NCBI GenBank assembly: GCA_040881785.1
Contig: JBBECO010000261.1
Span: 1-11,401 of the forward strand
Direction: 5' to 3'
Source: JACDCA01 sp040881785
GTDB lineage: Bacteria; Acidobacteriota; Vicinamibacteria; Vicinamibacterales; 2-12-FULL-66-21
Length of the DNA: 11,401 nucleotides
The notes beneath the pieces are model-generated. The model made no database searches. It worked only from the letters and a program-made list of their open reading frames with translations, and was not told where the DNA came from. Each line of letters starts with the position of its first letter. Positions within the stretch are counted from its first letter, which is position 1. The position numbers and the translations under genes are program-made. This document shows, one piece after another, positions 1-4,995 of the stretch.

Positions 1-56
1 AGAAGCGCGCGCCGAAGAAGGCCGTCACCGCCCCGGTCGAAGTCGCCGAAGAGTAA
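1..56 (+). CDS. C-terminal end of an unidentified gene (5' partial)
   Basis: One frame is open from the window edge to a TAA at 54-56. It encodes 17 residues rich in Lys, Ala, Pro and Val and ending in Glu-Glu (KRAPKKAVTAPVEVAEE). A basic Lys/Ala/Pro segment followed by an acidic end resembles the flexible tails of ribosomal or nucleic-acid-binding proteins, but too little is left to name a family. The stop lies one base from the stop of the minus-strand methyltransferase (58-60), so the two genes converge tail to tail with no room for a terminator between them. The end of a real gene is likely because the composition is protein-like and the junction is tight, but the call rests on 17 codons. 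Confidence 0.4.
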   Translation, partial: KRAPKKAVTAPVEVAEE

Positions 57-57
57 G

Positions 58-669
58 TCACCGCTTCAGCGACACCGACATGCCCTCGCCCGAGGGCGAC
101 ACGATGGTGGTCCAGAGCGTCGGATGCTTCTGGACCGCATCGAGAAAATCCCCCATCTCGTCGCGCTTGTTCACCACGTTGTGCGCGACGAACAGCCCGC
201 CTGTGTCGAGCCGCGGATACACCAGCTCGAAGAATTTCGCGTAGTCGCGCTTCCAGGCGTCGAGGAACACGAAGTCGAACGTGCCCGGCAGCTTCGGGAT
301 CTGCTGGAACGCGTCGCCGGCCACCACCTGGACGACGTCGGACAGGCCGGCGCGCGTGATGTTGGCCGCGAGTTCCTTCGCCCGCACGGGATCGTATTCA
401 ATGGTGACGAGGCGTCCGCCGGTGTCGCGAAGGGCCATGCCCATCCAGATCGCGCTGTAGCCGCTGGCGCCGCCGATCTCGAGCACGCGCGTCGCGCCGC
501 TCGACGCGATCATCAGCCGCAGAAACCGCCCGTCCTCTTCCGAGACCGCCAGCTGCCCCTGGTCCTTCGACTTGATCTCGTCGAGCAGTTTCACGTGCGC
601 AGGCGACTGCGCCTCGACGAGGACCGACGCCGCCACCAGCGCGACGACCGCAACACACCGTTTCATCAT
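58..669 (-). CDS. Exported class I SAM-dependent O-methyltransferase (family 3, catechol-OMT-like)
   Basis: The protein has 203 residues from the start at 669. Residues 3-20 form a signal peptide: basic MMKR, a hydrophobic core of Val/Ala/Leu, then VEA before Q21. The rest is a complete Rossmann methyltransferase with SAM motif I LEIGGASGYS (63-72), an acidic ribose-binding E91 in TIEYD, GDA at 118-120, FLDAWKRDY (135-143) with the usual metal-ligand Asp137 and Lys140, and GGLFVAHNVV (157-166). In the family the last motif is normally DN, so His163 replaces a metal ligand. ATG 669 is preferred because AAAAGGCGG lies just upstream. The ATG at 693 would add eight residues encoded by a 7-bp repeat array. 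ATG 666 is also possible. The gene lies 31 bp after hemY and is probably the last gene of the haem operon. The substrate cannot be told. A SAM enzyme outside the cytoplasm would be odd, since SAM is cytoplasmic. Confidence 0.85.
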   Translation of the reverse strand: MMKRCVAVVALVAASVLVEAQSPAHVKLLDEIKSKDQGQLAVSEEDGRFLRLMIASSGATRVLEIGGASGYSAIWMGMALRDTGGRLVTIEYDPVRAKELAANITRAGLSDVVQVVAGDAFQQIPKLPGTFDFVFLDAWKRDYAKFFELVYPRLDTGGLFVAHNVVNKRDEMGDFLDAVQKHPTLWTTIVSPSGEGMSVSLKR

Positions 670-682
670 CAGCCGCCTTTTC

Positions 683-707
683 CCATTTCCCATGTGCCAT
701 CTACCAT
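683..707 (-). repeat. Degenerate heptad array, unit ATGGNNN on the minus strand
   Basis: On the plus strand CCAT occurs at 683, 690, 697 and 704, exactly seven bases apart. On the minus strand this reads as four ATGG units with variable three-base spacers (TAG, CAC, GAA, GAA). The array contains the hemY stop codon (TAG, 701-703) and the alternative start codon of the methyltransferase (693). A similar array with a GTTGG core lies at 11276-11300. Confidence 0.6.
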
Positions 708-2109
708 CCAGGCCGTCGTGGTTCAGCGGCCTGGCGAGCGACCGCGCGCCCGTCGGCGACGCAATCAGGAATGCCGATCGAGCGGAACCCGCTGCCGGTC
801 ACGTGCAGGCCCGGCAGCGCGGTCAACCGCCCTTCGAGTACCGCCACGCGGTCCGCATGTCCGATCTCATGCTGCGCACCCGCGCGCGGCCATCGAGCGA
901 CGCGCGCGAGCACCGGCGTGTCGCGTATCGACAGTATCGCCGAAAGTTCGCGCACCGCGGTGCCAATCAGCGTCTCATCGTTCTCGTCCACCGCCGACCC
1001 ATCGTGCGCGCCGCCCAGGTACGCCCGGAGCAGGACGTGTCCCGCCGGGGCCCGATGGTCCCATTTGGATGTCACCCAGGTCGCGGCCGTGATCCGGACG
1101 TCATTGGTCGCCCGTGCGACCACGAACCCGCTGCCCGAAAGGGGATGCCCGACTGACGCGCGCGGCCATCCCAGGGCGACGCTGACCGTGGAGACGTACC
1201 GCGTCGGGGCGCAGAGCGCCNNNNNNNNNNCCACTCCTCGGGACGGTTCTCCAACGGGTCGACCGCGTCCGGATCGAGCGGCCCGAGCAGCGTCGCCACC
1301 TGGTGGGCGGGGCAGGCGAGAATCACGGCCGAGCAGTCGAAGGGCCCCGCCGGCGTGGCCAGCGTCCAGCCCCCCGGACGACGGGAGATGGACGAGATCG
1401 GCGAGTCGAGGCGGACCGCCTCCCCCGGCAGGACGTGGCGAATGGCCTCGACCAGCTCGCTCATGCCGGCCGCGAGCGATCGAAAGGCCCCGTGCGGGCT
1501 GGTCATGCGCGCCGTCCCTTGCATCCAGCGCAGGACCTTCGCGTGCATCCCCTCCGCATCGGCGAGATGAGGGAACAGCCCGCGAAGCGACAGGGCATGG
1601 ACCGAGCCCGCATGAATCCCGCCGATCAGCGGCTGCGCCAGCCGATCGACCGTCGCGACGCCGAAGCGGCGCGTGAAGAACGCCGCGACCGATTCATCCG
1701 CCGTGCTTCGCCGTCCGGGTATCAGCGGCTCGATCGCGATTCGGGCCCGCGCCAGCGGCGGCAGCAGCGAGTAGCGCGCCAGGCCGCCCCAGGTCGCCGG
1801 GATGCCGAACATGGACGGCGACGGCAGCGGGTGAAGCCGTCCCCGGTGCAGCACGAATGCCCCGCGCGGACTCTTCTGCTCGAGGAGCCTCGGCTGGAGT
1901 CCCACCTGCGCGCAGAGATCGAGCGCCGCGCGCTTCTGCGCGAGCATCGAGTCGGCGCCCGCTTCGATCGTGAAGCCGTCGACGTGTTCCGTGCGGATCA
2001 ACCCGCCCAGGCGTGAGGACGCTTCGAACAGGACAAACGGGACGTGGCGGCTCGCCAGTTCGTACGCGGCGGACAGGCCCGAGATGCCGCCGCCGACGAT
2101 CGCGATCAT
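701..2109 (-). CDS. hemY: FAD-dependent protoporphyrinogen/coproporphyrinogen oxidase, interrupted by an assembly gap
   Basis: This enzyme removes six electrons from a porphyrinogen to give the porphyrin late in haem synthesis. In some databases the symbol is hemG. The N-terminal part, 293 residues from ATG 2109, starts with the FAD dinucleotide motif GGGISGLSAAYEL (about residues 6-18), then a Glu-rich second FAD strand EASSRLGGLIRTE and GFTIEAGADS. PLIGGIHAG is also typical of the family. After ten N (1221-1230) the C-terminal part continues in another frame with VSTVSVALGW, SGSGFVV, WVTSKW, LLRAYLGG and the closing FAD motif HVTGSGFRSIGIPDCVADG. The two parts total about 465 residues, the normal length, so little sequence is missing. 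The true gap must be 2 modulo 3 long to restore the frame, whereas the written gap of 10 is not. The frame break is therefore an assembly effect, not a pseudogene. The start lies 7 bp after the hemE stop with no strong ribosome site, which suggests coupled translation. HemY enzymes can accept copro- or protoporphyrinogen; the sequence does not decide which. Confidence 0.92.
1221..1230. other. Assembly gap of ten N inside hemY
   Basis: Ten unknown bases join two contigs. The codon boundary on the N-terminal side falls exactly at 1231, and on the C-terminal side one base (1220) belongs to an incomplete codon. The gap length shown is therefore a placeholder. The residues just before it (DPLENRPEEW) do not look like the family at this point, so a few bases at the contig edge may also be wrong. 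Confidence 0.95.
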
Positions 2110-2116
2110 GGGAGGG

Positions 2117-3151
2117 TCAGCCTGCGGCGGTTCGTGTCGCCGTGTGGACGTACTTCGCCAGCTCCTGCACCTGTTCGAGCGGCGTCGAGGGCAGAATGCC
2201 GTGGCCCAGGTTGAAAATGTGCCCGGCGCGCCCGCCCGCCCGCCGCAGGACGTCGTCGGTGGCCGAGAAGAGGCGTTCGCGCGGACCGAGGAGCGCCGTC
2301 GGATCCAGATTCCCCTGGACCGCGCGGTCCGGGATGCGCGCCCACGCTTCGTCGAGCGGCAGCCGCCAGTCGAGGCCGATCACGTCGCCCCCGGCCTCGG
2401 TCAGATCGGTGAGGATGGCCGTGGCCCCGACACCGAAGTGGATGAGCGGCACACCGGCGTCGGCGAGGCGGTCGAAGATCGTGCGCGTGTGCGGGAGGGC
2501 GAACTCCCGGTAGTCGCCGCGGCTCAGCGCGCCGGCCCACGAGTCGAAGATCTGGATGGCCTGCGCGCCGGCCTCGATCTGTGCGCGCATGTAATCGGCG
2601 ATCAGCCGGGCAAAGGCGTCGCAGAGCGTGTGCCACGCCTTCGGCTCGGTGTACATGAAGCGCTTGGTGTGCGCGTACGACGTCGAGGGACCGCCTTCGA
2701 TCGCGTAGGCGGCCAGTGTAAAGGGGGCGCCGCCGAAGCCGATCAGGGGCACGCGGCCGGTGAGTTCGCGGCGCAGGATGCGGATCGTCTCGAGGACGTG
2801 GCGAAGCTCCTCCCGCGGATCGTAGGACCGCAGCCGGTCCACGTCGGAGGCAGACCGGATCGGGTAGTGGATGGACGGCCCCTCGCCCTTCACGAACGCG
2901 AATTCCAGCCCCATCGGTGTGAAGGGCACGAGCAGATCCGAGAAGAGGATCGCCGCATCGACGTCGATGACGTTCACCGGCTGCAGGGTCACGGCAACGG
3001 CAAGCTCCGGCTGCGCGCAGATGTCGAGCAGGGAGTAGCGCTTCCGCAGCTCGCGATAGTCGGCCATGTATCGCCCGGCCTGGCGCATGAACCAGACGGG
3101 CGTGCAGTCGACGGGCTCGCGCCGGCAGGCACGGAGGAAACGATCGTTCAC
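2117..3151 (-). CDS. hemE: Uroporphyrinogen decarboxylase
   Basis: This cytoplasmic enzyme removes the four acetate carboxyl groups of uroporphyrinogen III to give coproporphyrinogen III, without a cofactor. The protein is full length at 344 residues. The N-terminal signature PVWFMRQAGRYMADYR spans about 18-33, with substrate-binding Arg23 and Arg27. Asp72 in ILFSDLLVP is the catalytic aspartate. GFGGAPFTLAAYAIEGG (138-154) is the second signature and contains Tyr149. His317 lies in FNLGHGI. All key residues of the family are therefore present. The start is GTG 3151, which overlaps the TGA of the upstream receiver gene by 4 bp. No Shine-Dalgarno sequence is visible, so translation is probably coupled to that gene. 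hemY follows after 7 bp. Ferrochelatase (hemH), often found between or beside these two genes, is absent here. Confidence 0.97.
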   Translation of the reverse strand: MNDRFLRACRREPVDCTPVWFMRQAGRYMADYRELRKRYSLLDICAQPELAVAVTLQPVNVIDVDAAILFSDLLVPFTPMGLEFAFVKGEGPSIHYPIRSASDVDRLRSYDPREELRHVLETIRILRRELTGRVPLIGFGGAPFTLAAYAIEGGPSTSYAHTKRFMYTEPKAWHTLCDAFARLIADYMRAQIEAGAQAIQIFDSWAGALSRGDYREFALPHTRTIFDRLADAGVPLIHFGVGATAILTDLTEAGGDVIGLDWRLPLDEAWARIPDRAVQGNLDPTALLGPRERLFSATDDVLRRAGGRAGHIFNLGHGILPSTPLEQVQELAKYVHTATRTAAG

Positions 3152-3558
3152 CGGGGGATCAGCGTCCGGGCCAGCGCGACGAGGTCTTCGAGCCAGAGCG
3201 GCTTGAAGCGCAGTGACGCGCCCAGAGATGTGAGCTCCTGCTGGAGCGCATCGGAGAGAAAATAGTCGCCCGTCACGATGGCGACGGGGATGTCGACGAG
3301 GTGCGGCCGGGCGCGGACCTGGCGCAGGAACTGGATGCCGTTGATGAGGGGCATCCGCATGTCGAGAATGATGGCCTGCGGCCGGATGGCGTCCGCCAGG
3401 GCGAGCCCGGCCGAGGCGTCCAGGGCCGTCGAGACGCTGAATCCTTCCAGCTTGAGCATCCGGGCGAACGTATCGGCGACCGACCGGTCGTCGTCTACGA
3501 TCAGAATGGACCTGACGAGGGTGGAGTCAGCCGAGCCGGTCTCGGCCGTGGAAATCAC
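3148..3558 (-). CDS. Stand-alone response-regulator receiver protein (CheY-like)
   Basis: The protein has 136 residues and is made only of a receiver (REC) domain after a 16-residue polar N-terminal extension. The phosphorylation site is complete: acidic pocket D22-D24 in ILIVDDD, phospho-acceptor Asp66 in IILDMRMP, Thr96 in AIVTGD and Lys119 in RFKP. No DNA-binding or enzymatic output domain follows, so it must act on a partner protein. No histidine kinase is in the window. The start is GTG 3558, the only start codon before the domain. It has no ribosome site and lies six bases after a -10-like hexamer. As first gene of the hemE-hemY unit, with a GTGA overlap to hemE, it is co-transcribed with haem genes. 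That suggests, but does not prove, a link to respiratory or redox signalling. Confidence 0.92.
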   Translation of the reverse strand: MISTAETGSADSTLVRSILIVDDDRSVADTFARMLKLEGFSVSTALDASAGLALADAIRPQAIILDMRMPLINGIQFLRQVRARPHLVDIPVAIVTGDYFLSDALQQELTSLGASLRFKPLWLEDLVALARTLIPR

Positions 3559-3564
3559 GTTAAC

Positions 3565-3593
3565 ATTCTGAGCGGTAAGGGAAAGTCCGTCAA
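3565..3593 (-). promoter_or_regulatory. Candidate sigma-70-type promoter of the receiver-hemE-hemY operon
   Basis: On the minus strand TTGACG (3593-3588, five of six matches to the -35 consensus) is followed after 17 bp by CAGAAT (3570-3565, four of six matches to the -10). Transcription would start about at 3558, the first base of the GTG start codon. The mRNA would therefore be leaderless, in agreement with the absence of a Shine-Dalgarno sequence. Confidence 0.45.
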
Positions 3594-3619
3594 GGCGAAC
3601 TCGCGAAGGCGCATGCCGC

Positions 3620-3649
3620 TATACAGTCTGCGGGCAAACGCGCTAGAAT
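3620..3649 (+). promoter_or_regulatory. Candidate promoter of the nuclease-like gene pair
   Basis: TATACA (3620-3625, four of six to the -35) and TAGAAT (3644-3649, five of six to the -10) are separated by 18 bp. The leader would be about 43 nt and would carry the ribosome site at 3689. The region 3559-3698 is the shared divergent promoter region of the haem operon and this pair. Confidence 0.35.
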
Positions 3650-3688
3650 TCCGGGTTCCCTACAGGCATCGTAACGTCATTCTCCTGC

Positions 3689-3694
3689 GGGAGG
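3689..3694 (+). promoter_or_regulatory. Strong ribosome binding site that fixes a TTG start
   Basis: GGGAGG (followed by T) lies four bases before TTG 3699. It supports TTG as the start, since there is no ATG in frame nearby. Confidence 0.7.
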
Positions 3695-3698
3695 TCTC

Positions 3699-4292
3699 TT
3701 GAGCCCGATTCTCGTCCGGCCGGTTCGTGAACAGCTCGAACACGACCGTGTCATTCGCCTGCTGCAGGTCAAGCTGAAGCGCCGCCACGATGTCGTCATC
3801 AACATCGGCAGCGACCAGACCGTCCCCGTAAAGATCGGTCAGGTCCAGATTTATCCCGATCTGCTGCTCACGGCGACCGATCGGGGGAAGAAGCTGATGG
3901 GTACTGTTGAGGTCGAGACGGGCGAGTCGGTCAATCACCTCGAGGCCATGGCCCAGTGGGCCCACCTCGGACGAGCGCGGGCGCCTTTTCACCTGTACGT
4001 GCCGGCCGGTTGTGTCGATATCGCCAGGCGGCTGGCGGCCGAGAACCACGTGAACGTGGCGGAACTCTGGAGCTTTCACACGATAGGCGACCAGACCCGC
4101 TTCACCCTGGTGCATCGGGCCACGCCTGCGGAGGTGAAAAAGGCTGCCGGGCCAAAGAAGCCGGCAGCGCCCAAGAGGGCCCGATCGGCGGCAAAAAAGA
4201 CAGCAGCGGTGAAGAAGAAAACGGCCAGGCCGGCAGCCCGGACGGCCAAGGCTCCGGTGCGGAAACCGGTCAAGGCCCAGAAAAGGAAGTAA
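3699..4292 (+). CDS. Uncharacterised protein: PD-(D/E)XK nuclease-like domain with a histone-H1-like basic tail
   Basis: The protein has 197 residues and starts at TTG 3699 behind a strong ribosome site. Residues 1-143 form a compact domain. A helical start (EQLEHDRVIRLLQVKLKRR) is followed by IYPDLLLT (51-58) and GTVEVETGES (68-77), a spacing like the Asp...Glu-x-Glu core of PD-(D/E)XK folds, with Asp54, Glu71 and Glu73 as candidate metal ligands. Next comes HLEAMAQWAHLG and a strand FHLYVPAG. The usual catalytic Lys is replaced by Glu73, so activity is uncertain. Residues 146-197 are a disordered Lys/Ala/Pro/Arg tail with KKAA, KKTA and KKPA repeats, like histone H1, and should bind nucleic acid. 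I know of no named gene for it. The downstream gene begins 3 bp after the stop in the same frame, with its ribosome site inside this gene. The fold assignment is inferred from motif spacing only. Confidence 0.8.
   Translation: MSPILVRPVREQLEHDRVIRLLQVKLKRRHDVVINIGSDQTVPVKIGQVQIYPDLLLTATDRGKKLMGTVEVETGESVNHLEAMAQWAHLGRARAPFHLYVPAGCVDIARRLAAENHVNVAELWSFHTIGDQTRFTLVHRATPAEVKKAAGPKKPAAPKRARSAAKKTAAVKKKTARPAARTAKAPVRKPVKAQKRK
4284..4289 (+). promoter_or_regulatory. Ribosome binding site supporting a CTG start
   Basis: AGGAAG at the very end of the nuclease-like gene lies six bases before CTG 4296, an ideal distance. No ATG, GTG or TTG is present in this frame until ATG 4578. Confidence 0.5.
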
Positions 4293-4295
4293 GCC

Positions 4296-4976
4296 CTGCC
4301 GCAGCTGAGGTTCAGCAAAGACAAGCGCGGATACGAGAACACCTACATCGTCCAGCCGTCCCGCCGGAGAGGGAAAGGGCGGTCTCGCATCCTCTATTGG
4401 TTCCGGACGCCGCCGGGTGTCCGCGTCGGCCGGGCCCCGCTCGATGAAGAGGCCATCCGGCTCATCGAAGCGAACAACCCCGACCTGCAGTTCGATTGGA
4501 CGCGCATCCTGAAGGGACAGGCGGACCCGGACGCCGGCTCTTCGGAGCGCCGCGCAAAGCGGCCCGACCGCGAACGCATGCCCTCGCCGGACCGCCGCCG
4601 GGCAGTCGAGCCTGCGCCGCCCGCCACGGTCACGCCGGTCGAGAGCCAGCCGGCGCCGGCCGAGGTGCAGGCAGAGGCCCCGCCCCCCGAGGATGAACCG
4701 ACGACGGCCGCCCATGCCCGGCTCGGTTCTGAAGGGCTCGGCCGCCTTCGCGCGCGATACGCGGAGACGATGGCGAGAATCAGCGAGCGGATTCAGGATC
4801 CCGAACAGCAGGCCCAGCTGAAAACGCTGGCCGAGCGTCTAAATCCGGACGCCTGGGTGACTGACGCGGACGTCAGCGCCGGCCTCGAATCCTATGAAAC
4901 CACGTTCGAGCAACTGCGCGGCAGCATTGGGAACCGTCGCAGGAAGCCTGGGCCCGACACCGTCGAAACCGCGTAA
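4296..4976 (+). CDS. Uncharacterised protein, partner of the nuclease-like gene; non-canonical CTG start proposed
   Basis: Starting at CTG 4296 the protein has 226 residues. Residues 1-73 look like a conserved folded domain: PQLRFSKDKRGYENTYIV, a basic SRRRGKGRSR, then ILYWFRTPPGVRVGRAPLDEEA and a helix ending NPDLQFDWTRIL. A Pro/Ala/Glu-rich linker follows (about 74-145), then a mostly helical, charged C terminus (about 146-185 and beyond). The first canonical start is ATG 4578, which would remove the whole N-terminal domain although the reading frame before it is clearly coding. The frame is bounded upstream by the TAA of the previous gene (4290-4292), so only CTG 4296 or CTG 4305 are left, unless the two genes are one protein read through the TAA or a base is wrong. 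I do not recognise a function. The close link to the nuclease-like gene suggests they work together. Confidence 0.75.
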   Translation: MPQLRFSKDKRGYENTYIVQPSRRRGKGRSRILYWFRTPPGVRVGRAPLDEEAIRLIEANNPDLQFDWTRILKGQADPDAGSSERRAKRPDRERMPSPDRRRAVEPAPPATVTPVESQPAPAEVQAEAPPPEDEPTTAAHARLGSEGLGRLRARYAETMARISERIQDPEQQAQLKTLAERLNPDAWVTDADVSAGLESYETTFEQLRGSIGNRRRKPGPDTVETA

Positions 4977-4983
4977 GCCTTTG

Positions 4984-4989
4984 TATAAT
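4984..4989 (+). promoter_or_regulatory. TATAAT -10 element for a probable leaderless VWA mRNA
   Basis: A perfect TATAAT ends six bases before ATG 4996, so transcription should begin at or next to the start codon. There is no Shine-Dalgarno sequence in the 19 bp between the upstream stop and this ATG. The -35 region is weak (TCGAAA at 4963-4968, 15 bp spacing, lying in the end of the upstream gene). Confidence 0.55.
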
Positions 4990-4995
4990 CACGTT

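Noticed and set aside
124..1092. Long plus-strand frame opposite the methyltransferase and hemY
   Set aside because: It is a high-GC shadow frame, Arg/Ala/His-rich, without domain motifs, lying antisense to two clear genes.
1231..1261. hemY as a pseudogene because of the frame change
   Set aside because: The change falls at an N gap of arbitrary length, and both halves are intact and add up to normal length.
1970..3265. Plus-strand frame of 431 codons opposite hemE
   Set aside because: hemE on the minus strand has all family signatures; the plus frame is its shadow.
3660..4715. Minus-strand frame of 351 codons opposite the nuclease-like pair
   Set aside because: It is Arg/Leu/Gly-rich with no recognisable motif, while the plus strand has ribosome sites and motif-bearing proteins. 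Open antisense frames are common at this GC content.
4894..4995. Upstream ATG 4894 as start of the VWA gene
   Set aside because: It would overlap the upstream gene by about 80 bp and put 34 residues before the signal peptide; ATG 4996 directly follows TATAAT.
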